Shown here: piece after piece, positions 1-7,149 of the stretch
Position numbering within the stretch: position 1 is the first letter of the stretch
How the letters are laid out: each line of letters begins with the position of its first letter
Origin: Eudoraea sp.
GTDB lineage: Bacteria > Bacteroidota > Bacteroidia > Flavobacteriales > Flavobacteriaceae
Reading direction: 5' to 3'
NCBI GenBank assembly: GCA_013042125.1
Contig: JABDQS010000295.1
Span: 1-7,149, forward strand
DNA length: 7,149 bases
Made by a program: the position numbers and the translations under genes
The notes under the pieces: model-generated
Database searches by the model: none
Told to the model about the DNA's origin: nothing
The model's input: only the letters and a program-made list of their open reading frames with translations

Positions 1-455
1 CTGAGGTATATAAAGATTCGGACAATTGTCTCTATTTAGGGAGGGGATATAACTTCCCTGTGGCACTGGAAGGTGCTTTAAAATTAAAGGAGATAAGTTA
101 CATACACGCTGAGGGCTATCCTGCCGCTGAAATGAAGCACGGCCCTATTGCTTTGATCGACGAACAAATGCCTGTGATTGTTATCGCCACTAAAAAAGGT
201 CACTACGAAAAAGTAGTTAGCAACATACAGGAAATTAAAACAAGGAAAGGAAAGATCATTGCGATTGTAACCGAAGGAGATGAACAGGTACAAGAATTGG
301 CAGACCATGTCATTGAGGTACCGGAGACCATAGAGTGTCTTTCCCCTTTGCTAACTACCATTCCTCTTCAACTTCTTTCTTATCATATTGCGGTTATGAG
401 AGGGTGTAATGTGGATCAGCCTCGTAATTTGGCTAAATCTGTGACCGTAGAGTAG
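1..455 (+). CDS. glmS: Glutamine--fructose-6-phosphate aminotransferase (isomerizing), C-terminal fragment
   Basis: Partial gene: the reading frame (first full codon at base 3) is open to the left edge and ends at TAG 453-455, giving about 150 residues. The cytoplasmic enzyme makes glucosamine-6-phosphate from fructose-6-phosphate and glutamine, the first step towards UDP-GlcNAc for peptidoglycan and LPS. What remains is the last part of the second SIS (sugar isomerase) domain. Visible hallmarks are [19 protein letters not shown] followed by MKHGPIALI, and the C-terminal tail [14 protein letters not shown]. By comparison with E. coli GlmS as I remember it, the glutamate of LKE (codon 90-92), the histidine of KHGP and the lysine of the tail (codon 435-437) correspond to isomerase residues Glu488, His504 and Lys603, so the isomerase site looks intact. 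The N-terminal glutaminase domain is outside the window. A GTG at base 60 lies within a conserved motif and is not a start. No clear hairpin terminator follows. Confidence 0.96.
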   Translation, partial: EVYKDSDNCLYLGRGYNFPVALEGALKLKEISYIHAEGYPAAEMKHGPIALIDEQMPVIVIATKKGHYEKVVSNIQEIKTRKGKIIAIVTEGDEQVQELADHVIEVPETIECLSPLLTTIPLQLLSYHIAVMRGCNVDQPRNLAKSVTVE

Positions 456-687
456 CCCTTCTTTATCACTTTTAATTATAGTATCCTGTTCCCAATAAAC
501 ATGATAATGATTGCTTATTTGATACCTGCGAAAGACATTGAGCTGACATTGTTTTTCTGAGGATTTCACAATTAGAAGGCATTCACTTTTACAATTTGTC
601 AGTACTTCCCACAGCTTTTTTTGAAATTAATATTCCACCATCTAAAAAAATCGTTAAATTGCTCTCATTAATAAAGAACCAAGACGA
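456..687. other. Intergenic gap between glmS and the TonB-dependent receptor gene
   Basis: This 232-base AT-rich gap holds no credible gene on either strand and no strong stem-loop followed by a T-run after glmS. It should contain the receptor promoter, but no perfect TAnnTTTG core is present. The nearest match has one extra base (TACAATTTG at 590-598). A TTTG at 620-623 has the right spacing for a -33 element relative to TA at 643, but the downstream bases there are all A. A seven-base direct repeat GACATTG occurs at 534-540 and 545-551. Transcription start and any regulator therefore cannot be placed from sequence. Confidence 0.5.
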
Positions 688-3438
688 ATGAGAACACTAC
701 TCTTTTTATGCTTCCTCCTTATAGGGATTGGAAGTATTGCACAAACAACAATCCAGGGAACAGTTAAAGATGAAAATGGAGAACCGGTTCCGGGTGCCAA
801 CATTGTCATTATTGGAACAACCACTGGGACGGTTGCAGACTTTGATGGAAATTTTGTGCTTGCAACTACACAAGCCCCACCTTTTGTCCTTCGTATAACC
901 AGTATCGGGTTTACTGAGGTAACTGCCCAGGTTACAACCAATAATCAGACTTTGGCGATTGTCTTACAGGAAACTTCAACCTTGCTAGATGAGATCGTGG
1001 TCTCAGCCTCCAGAACCCCTGAGCGACTTTTTGAATCGCCTGTTTCTGTGGAACGGTTTGGACTAAAGGAAATAAAAAATACGGCGGCGGAATCCTTTTA
1101 TGGTGGCCTGCAGAATTTAAAAGGAGTAGATATCAACACCAACAGTTTAACCTTTCAATCTATCAATACGAGAGGGTTTGCAACATTTGCCAATACCCGT
1201 TTCCTTCAATTGGTAGACGGAATGGATAACTCAGCACCCGGACTTAATTTCGTGCTGGGTAACCTTGTGGGTATGTCAGAGTTAGAAGTTCAAAGTGTTG
1301 AAATATTACCAGGAGCTTCTTCTGCCTTATATGGAGCAGGTGCCTTTAATGGTATCCTTTTTATGAGGAGCAAGAGCCCATTCGATTTTCAGGGGATCAG
1401 TGCTTATTTTAAAACCGGGATCACTTCCCAGGAAGCAGCAGGGGACAACAATTATTACGACTTTGGTATCAGAGCATCCCATGCCTTTAGTGATAAGTTG
1501 GCCGTGAAAGCAAATTTCTCCTTTTTAAAAGGGGAGGATTGGCATGCTAATAGCAGAGAAGATCTGGCTAACCCGGGGGCAACAAGATCGGACCCGGCCT
1601 ACGACGGACTTAATGTTTACGGGGATGAGGTAGGAACACTTCTTAATTTTGATGCGGCTGCAGGTTTACCCTCTGGGACAGTTGGCTCCGCCTTTGTGAC
1701 AAGGACAGGCTATGATGAAATAGACCTTGCAAATTACAATGCAGAAAGCGTAAAAACAGATTTCTCCGTGCATTACAGACCCTTTGCAGATGATTTTGAA
1801 ATTATATACAACGGACGTATTGGACGAGGAAATACAATATATCAGGGAGCTAACCGCTACTCCATAAAGAATTTTATCCTGCAACAACACAAATTAGAAT
1901 TCAGGAATGACAACTTTTTCCTTAGAGGATATCTAACTTCAGAAGGGTCAGGAGATTCCTACGATACGCGTTTCGCAGCTATCAATGTTAACCGAAGCTG
2001 GAAAGGAGATACACAATGGTTTACGGAGTATGCCGAAACCTACATAGGTGCCCGTTTAGGGGTAGGGACCGGAGTATTGTTAGACGATGCTACCGCTCAT
2101 GCTGCAGCAAGGCAAGCTGCCGATACCGGAAGATTAGTACCCGGAACGCCTCAATTCCAAAACGCCTTTAATTCTGTTATTTCGGATGGGGATCTTACCA
2201 CAGGAGCAAAATTTATCGACAACACTCAATTGCGACACGTAGATGCCAACTATAATTTCAGCTATTTAACCAGCGATTTTGCTGATATACAGATAGGTGG
2301 GTCTTTCCGGGAGTATGTTTTAAATTCAAACGGAACCATCTTTACAGATCTGGACGGTCCAATAAGCTATAATGAGTATGGTGCCTACATGCAGATCCAA
2401 AAGAAGATGTTAGAAGAGCGATTGAAATTCACGGGATCTATACGATATGATAAGAATGAGTTTTTCGATGGCTTCTTTTCTCCAAGAATCTCATTCGCAT
2501 ATACAGCAGGGGAAAAAAGAAACCAAAATTTCAGGATCTCGGCACAACAGGGTTTCAGAAACCCAACCACACAGGATCTCTTCATTGGCTTAAATGCCGG
2601 TAGAGCCATCTTGGTAGGATCTGCCCCGAGCAACCTGGACAGGGATGTAAGAACCTATCCGGTGAGTACTTCCGGTCAGGCAATAACTATGTCTCCAACT
2701 GCAACTATTGCGGGTAGAGCAGCATACGAAAATGCATTTTCTTTGGCCTCGGTAAATGCCGGGACTCCAACAGCTGTAAATACGCCGTTGGTGAAACCTG
2801 AAGAGATCACAGCTTTTGAAGCAGGTTATCGCGCTCAATTTGGTAAGGTGGCGATCGACCTTAGTGGCTACTATAACCAGTATAAGAACTTTATTTCCAA
2901 TACTACAGTTTTGGTGCCATTTTATGGAACCGCCGGGGACAATACCTTGTCATTACTGGCCCTGCAGAATGGAGATTTCTTTGCTTATCAGAACTACACC
3001 AACTCTTTAGCTGATATCAATTCATATGGTGCCACTATTGGGGTTGATGTCAGGATCTTTGGAAATTTTGATCTTGGTGCTAATTATACCTATTCAGAAA
3101 TCGATTTTGATCAGGCCGCTTTTCCGGATTTCAGGACCAATTTCAATACACCAAATCACAAGGTAAAGGCTTCGTTTGGAAATACTGAACTTTTCGAGAA
3201 TTTTGGATTTAGTGTAAATTATCGCTGGAGCGATACTTATTTCTGGCAGGCTACTTTTGCCGATGGGGATATCCCCTCTTACTCTGTTTTAGATGCACAG
3301 ATCAACTATTCAGTGCCAGACATCAAATCTATTTTTAAATTGGGTGGATCTAACATTCTAGGGGAGGAATACTTTTCTGCCGTAGGGACAGGAGCGATAG
3401 GTTCAATTTTCTATGTTTCCTGGACGGTTAATCCATAA
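688..3438 (+). CDS. TonB-dependent outer-membrane receptor with carboxypeptidase-regulatory-like N-terminal domain
   Basis: This 916-residue protein should be an outer-membrane active transporter powered through TonB-ExbB-ExbD. Domains in order: a signal peptide at about residues 1-19 (hydrophobic LLFLCFLLIGIG, likely cleavage after SIAQ); a carboxypeptidase-regulatory-like beta-sandwich at about 21-95, with IQGTVKDENGEPVPGANI and the DFDGNF turn; a TonB-box-like DEIVVSASR at about 101-109; a plug domain at about 113-229, including QLVDGMD and VEILPGASSALYGAGAFNG; then a beta-barrel rich in alternating aromatic strands to the C terminus. It ends SWTVNP, so the last residue is not aromatic; the nearest aromatic is Trp912. 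The start at 688 is supported by the signal peptide directly after it. No SusD-like gene follows and a terminator comes next, so it appears monocistronic and is not a SusC/SusD pair. The substrate cannot be read from sequence; iron chelate, vitamin, peptide or glycan are all possible. Confidence 0.93.
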   Translation: MRTLLFLCFLLIGIGSIAQTTIQGTVKDENGEPVPGANIVIIGTTTGTVADFDGNFVLATTQAPPFVLRITSIGFTEVTAQVTTNNQTLAIVLQETSTLLDEIVVSASRTPERLFESPVSVERFGLKEIKNTAAESFYGGLQNLKGVDINTNSLTFQSINTRGFATFANTRFLQLVDGMDNSAPGLNFVLGNLVGMSELEVQSVEILPGASSALYGAGAFNGILFMRSKSPFDFQGISAYFKTGITSQEAAGDNNYYDFGIRASHAFSDKLAVKANFSFLKGEDWHANSREDLANPGATRSDPAYDGLNVYGDEVGTLLNFDAAAGLPSGTVGSAFVTRTGYDEIDLANYNAESVKTDFSVHYRPFADDFEIIYNGRIGRGNTIYQGANRYSIKNFILQQHKLEFRNDNFFLRGYLTSEGSGDSYDTRFAAINVNRSWKGDTQWFTEYAETYIGARLGVGTGVLLDDATAHAAARQAADTGRLVPGTPQFQNAFNSVISDGDLTTGAKFIDNTQLRHVDANYNFSYLTSDFADIQIGGSFREYVLNSNGTIFTDLDGPISYNEYGAYMQIQKKMLEERLKFTGSIRYDKNEFFDGFFSPRISFAYTAGEKRNQNFRISAQQGFRNPTTQDLFIGLNAGRAILVGSAPSNLDRDVRTYPVSTSGQAITMSPTATIAGRAAYENAFSLASVNAGTPTAVNTPLVKPEEITAFEAGYRAQFGKVAIDLSGYYNQYKNFISNTTVLVPFYGTAGDNTLSLLALQNGDFFAYQNYTNSLADINSYGATIGVDVRIFGNFDLGANYTYSEIDFDQAAFPDFRTNFNTPNHKVKASFGNTELFENFGFSVNYRWSDTYFWQATFADGDIPSYSVLDAQINYSVPDIKSIFKLGGSNILGEEYFSAVGTGAIGSIFYVSWTVNP

Positions 3439-3459
3439 ATGAATATTATTATTAAAAAC

Positions 3460-3489
3460 AAAAAGCACTGGAAAACCGGTGCTTTTTTT
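3460..3489 (+). terminator. Intrinsic terminator after the TonB-dependent receptor gene
   Basis: The arm GCACTGG (3465-3471) pairs with CCGGTGC (3476-3482) around an AAAA loop, with one T-G wobble. The stem is extended by an A-run on the left pairing with the seven T residues at 3483-3489. It begins 21 bases past the stop codon at 3438. It separates the receptor transcript from the atpD promoter downstream. Confidence 0.9.
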
Positions 3490-3510
3490 ATGAGCAAAAA
3501 ATCAGTCTAA

Positions 3511-5130
<1,620 letters not shown>

Positions 5131-5184
5131 TATCAAATAGCCTGACAAAGATCAGCACCAGTAAAATTTTAGAAAGCGAACAAT

Positions 5185-5463
5185 ATGCATTTAGAAATAG
5201 TATCTCCGGAAGCCACACTTTTCTCGGGTGATGTTACTTCAGTAACGGTTCCCGGTGTTAATGGGGAGTTTCAGGTATTGGATAATCACGCCCCTATCGT
5301 TTCCCTCTTGCAGGAAGGGAACGTTAAAATAGGAGGAGAGGTTAACATAGATGAGGAATATGCTTCAAAATTTATAACAAACACCGAAGGAAAGACATCT
5401 TTGCCTATTTCGAGTGGCACTATTGAAATGAATGACAACAAAGTAATTGTCTTGGTTGATTGA
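5185..5463 (+). CDS. atpC: F0F1 ATP synthase subunit epsilon (short form)
   Basis: This 92-residue protein is the N-terminal beta-sandwich domain of the epsilon subunit, which sits on the gamma stalk and couples F1 to the c-ring. It opens with MHLEIVSPEATLFSGDVTSV and has the family's GVNGEFQVLDNHAPIVSLL segment at about residues 24-42. It stops directly after the beta-sandwich, at VIVLVD. Typical epsilon subunits have about 130-140 residues, so the C-terminal two-helix domain that can inhibit ATP hydrolysis is absent. The ORF ends cleanly at TGA and a terminator follows, so this looks like a natural short form and not a frameshift; I recall similar short epsilons in other Bacteroidota. It lies 54 bases behind atpD and is probably co-transcribed with it. 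Confidence 0.95.
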   Translation: MHLEIVSPEATLFSGDVTSVTVPGVNGEFQVLDNHAPIVSLLQEGNVKIGGEVNIDEEYASKFITNTEGKTSLPISSGTIEMNDNKVIVLVD

Positions 5464-5487
5464 CGAAAAAGTTTCCTCTAAATTATA

Positions 5488-6063
5488 TTATAATACAATT
5501 AGATACCAATCCCTTCCATCGGATTGGTATTTTTTTATGGTTGTGAATCCTACCGCCAAATGGGCATTTAAAGACCTCGTGTTTCTCCCATCTACCTCGG
5601 TTACTATTAGTTTGTATGACGTACCAATTGATCTTTTCATTGCCTTGTACAATCCTCTGAAAACCCCCTGTCCTCTATATGGTTTATCTATACAGATCTG
5701 TCCCATAATGATAAAAGAATTCTCATGAGGCAGTATTTCCTTCAATTGTTGTAACATGGATAAGAGTATCGGGATCTCATTGGAAAAGTCGGGATGCATA
5801 CAGAGTGCATACCCAACAACCCTACCGCTATCCTTAGCAATGATATGAGGACATACCTCATGCATTCTTGCCAACAGATCTGCAGTATGTGAAATGGTTA
5901 CAAAACCTTCGGTTTCGATCTCGTCTTTTGCTAATTGACTACGAAGATTCTTTTTCTGGAGTAGAAGTATTTCTTCCAGTTCTTCCTTATTACTGACACG
6001 GGTATACTCAATGGCCATGCTCAACAGTTTTTTGGGATCCGTTTCTATAAAGTAAGATAACAT
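5488..6063 (-). CDS. GNAT family N-acetyltransferase
   Basis: This 191-residue protein is predicted to transfer an acetyl group from acetyl-CoA to an amine; the acceptor is unknown. The GNAT core is recognisable: a central strand RVVGYALCM at about residues 81-89, the acetyl-CoA pyrophosphate-binding strand and loop IIMGQICIDKPYRGQGVFRGL at about 118-138 (motif A, with Phe135 where the consensus has Gly or Ala), and motif B NTRSLNAHLAVGF at about 161-173, followed by a last strand DWYLIVL at the C terminus. Its stop lies only 24 bases past the atpC stop, in convergent orientation, and its last codons encode the atpC terminator stem. Two starts are possible: Met1 at 6061-6063, preceded by an A-rich AACAATAA, or Met16 at 6016-6018, giving 176 residues beginning MAIEYTRV, which fits the usual first strand of this fold better and leaves 73 bases for divergent promoters. 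No paralogue or pathway neighbour indicates a substrate. Confidence 0.9.
   Translation of the reverse strand: MLSYFIETDPKKLLSMAIEYTRVSNKEELEEILLLQKKNLRSQLAKDEIETEGFVTISHTADLLARMHEVCPHIIAKDSGRVVGYALCMHPDFSNEIPILLSMLQQLKEILPHENSFIIMGQICIDKPYRGQGVFRGLYKAMKRSIGTSYKLIVTEVDGRNTRSLNAHLAVGFTTIKKYQSDGRDWYLIVL
5503..5536 (+). terminator. Intrinsic terminator of the atpD-atpC unit, inside the convergent GNAT gene
   Basis: ATACCAATCC (5503-5512) and GGATTGGTAT (5521-5530) form a perfect ten-base-pair stem with an eight-base loop, followed by seven consecutive T residues on the + strand (5530-5536). It begins 40 bases past the atpC stop. The whole structure lies within the last codons of the GNAT gene on the opposite strand. 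On the minus strand no comparable T-run follows the stem, so it is probably efficient only for atpC. Confidence 0.9.
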
Positions 6064-6077
6064 TTATTGTTGTAAAT

Positions 6078-6091
6078 GCTACATTTGTGGC
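6078..6091. promoter_or_regulatory. Palindrome overlapping a TAnnTTTG promoter core in front of bioF
   Basis: GCTACATTTGTGGC is an inverted repeat with six-base arms around TT and one imperfect pair (T opposite G). Within it, TACATTTG at 6080-6087 is an exact TAnnTTTG core on the + strand. It ends four bases before the bioF ATG at 6092, so transcription would start at or very near the start codon. No good -33 TTTG lies at the expected 17-23 base distance. A role as promoter and operator is inference. Confidence 0.45.
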
Positions 6092-7149
6092 ATGACAGGC
6101 CTCCCAAAAAAATTAGATAAAAAACTAAAGGAACGAAATGCTAAGAATGCACTTCGTCAGTTACCAACAGTTTCGGATAAGGCCGATTTTGTCTCTAATG
6201 ACTATCTCGGAATGGCAGGAGAAGAGATGATCTTTCACGGCGCACATAAACTGTTATTAAACCGTGGGATCATCCAAAATGGATCTACGGGCTCCAGACT
6301 TCTTTCCGGGAGTAGTGCCTTATATGAGGAAACCGAACAACGTGTTGCAGAGTATTACAAAGCAGATGCTGCCCTGATATTCAATTCGGGCTATGATGCA
6401 AACCTCGGATTCTTTTCATCTGTGCCTCAACGGACAGATGTGGTGGTCTTTGATGAATATATCCACGCCAGCATACGCGATGGGATCCGCATGGGAACAG
6501 CTAAGAGTCTGAAATTTAAACACAATGATCTGGATGATCTGGCCGAAATCCTGCAAAGAGTTGGAAAGGATAGAGACGCAGATACTGAATGCTATGTTGT
6601 AACAGAAGCTGTCTTTTCTATGGATGGAGATCATCCAGACCTGGGAAGACTCATGGTCCTTTGTAAGGAGCATGATTGTAAGTTGATCCTGGATGAGGCC
6701 CACGCCATACAAGGTATAGATAATAGCATTGGGAATCATAGCACGAAAGAATATAGAGACGCGGTCTTATTTGCACGAATAGTAACCTTTGGTAAAGCCA
6801 TGGGCGTACAGGGATCGGCTATTCTGGGGAGCACCCATTTAAAATCATATCTCATTAATTTTGCCAGAAGCTTTATTTACACAACAGCCTTGCCACCTAT
6901 GTCCGTTGCCTCTATCCTTACTGTTTTCCGATCGATGGAAACCACTGAAGTAAAAGAACGAAAGATGAGATTAAAAAAAAATATCATGACCTTCATCCAT
7001 GAGGCAAATGATTTAAAGCTAGATACGTCCTTCATTCCAAGTAGTTCTGCCATTCATTCCTGTATTGTTCCAGGCAATACGAGGGTAAAGAAGATCGCTA
7101 CTACAATACAGGAGAAGGGATACGATGTTCGACCTATTTTGTCTCCCAC
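6092..7149 (+). CDS. bioF: 8-amino-7-oxononanoate synthase-like PLP enzyme (alpha-oxoamine synthase), partial
   Basis: The frame is open from ATG 6092 to the right edge (352 full codons); about 30 residues are probably missing from the usual 380-390. The family condenses an acyl thioester with an amino acid with loss of CO2. For BioF this is pimeloyl-ACP or -CoA plus alanine, giving 8-amino-7-oxononanoate, the first committed step of the biotin rings. Fold-type I PLP features are clear: SNDYLG (35-40), GSTGSRLLSGSSALYEETE (64-82), FNSGYDANLG (97-106), His125 in DEYIHASIRDG (the ring-stacking histidine), DEAHA (201-205) with the PLP-contacting Asp201 and His204, VTFGKAMG (231-238) with Lys235 as the predicted Schiff-base lysine, and FARSFIYTTALPP (257-269). 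An in-frame stop at 6053-6055 and no ATG, GTG or TTG between make 6092 the start. Related enzymes (Kbl, SPT, ALAS) share these motifs, so BioF is favoured by overall resemblance to flavobacterial homologues as I remember them. Downstream biotin genes would confirm it. Confidence 0.87.
   Translation, partial: MTGLPKKLDKKLKERNAKNALRQLPTVSDKADFVSNDYLGMAGEEMIFHGAHKLLLNRGIIQNGSTGSRLLSGSSALYEETEQRVAEYYKADAALIFNSGYDANLGFFSSVPQRTDVVVFDEYIHASIRDGIRMGTAKSLKFKHNDLDDLAEILQRVGKDRDADTECYVVTEAVFSMDGDHPDLGRLMVLCKEHDCKLILDEAHAIQGIDNSIGNHSTKEYRDAVLFARIVTFGKAMGVQGSAILGSTHLKSYLINFARSFIYTTALPPMSVASILTVFRSMETTEVKERKMRLKKNIMTFIHEANDLKLDTSFIPSSSAIHSCIVPGNTRVKKIATTIQEKGYDVRPILSP

Noticed and set aside
60..62. GTG as a start codon giving a 131-residue protein
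   Set aside because: The frame is open upstream to the window edge and the GTG is the valine in a conserved GlmS motif, so the gene is a truncated glmS.
590..598. TACAATTTG as the promoter core of the receptor gene
   Set aside because: It has three bases, not two, between TA and TTTG, and no convincing -33 element upstream.
5142..5155. CTGA/TCAG hairpin between atpD and atpC
   Set aside because: Only four base pairs and no T-run, so it is not a credible terminator or processing site.
5447..5728. 93-residue plus-strand open frame overlapping the atpC end and the GNAT gene
   Set aside because: It is antisense to a well-supported GNAT coding region and runs through the atpC terminator; no family resemblance.
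6070..6077. TTGTAAAT as a BirA-type biotin operator half-site
   Set aside because: The required inverted partner (GTTTACAA-like) is absent at the usual 14-16 base spacing, so one half-site in AT-rich DNA is not enough.
6416..6739. 107-residue minus-strand open frame
   Set aside because: It is antisense to the conserved PLP-enzyme motifs of the bioF-like gene and shows no domain of its own.

Overview
The window looks like an ordinary chromosomal stretch from a member of the Bacteroidota, most probably class Flavobacteriia. The evidence is AT-rich spacing, a perfect Bacteroidota-type TAnnTTTG promoter core upstream of atpD and another at the bioF start, A-rich rather than Shine-Dalgarno leaders, a TonB-dependent receptor with an N-terminal carboxypeptidase-regulatory-like domain, an F-type ATPase beta subunit with the long insertion I associate with this phylum, and a short epsilon subunit. 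No mobile element, CRISPR array, tRNA, rRNA or defence system was found.

Layout: 1-455 is the C-terminal end of glmS (+). 456-687 is a 232-base gap without a gene. 688-3438 is a 916-residue TonB-dependent outer-membrane receptor (+), closed by a strong intrinsic terminator at 3460-3489. A promoter core at 3538-3545 then drives atpD (3622-5130) and atpC (5185-5463), the beta and epsilon subunits of the F1 ATP synthase, as a two-gene unit. A hairpin terminator at 5503-5536 ends that unit and lies inside the 3' end of a convergent GNAT acetyltransferase gene (5488-6063, -). Only 28 bases from the longest GNAT start, a divergent bioF-like gene (6092 onward, +) begins and runs off the window without a stop codon.

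How the genes relate: they are mostly separate housekeeping functions (amino-sugar synthesis, outer-membrane uptake, ATP synthesis, biotin synthesis), not one pathway. The only clear operon is atpD-atpC. The bioF-like gene probably starts a biotin operon, but its partners would lie outside the window. I did not find a convincing undescribed system. The points most worth a second look are the very compact GNAT/bioF divergent control region, where a palindrome overlaps a promoter core and may give a leaderless bioF mRNA, and the terminator embedded in the coding end of the GNAT gene.
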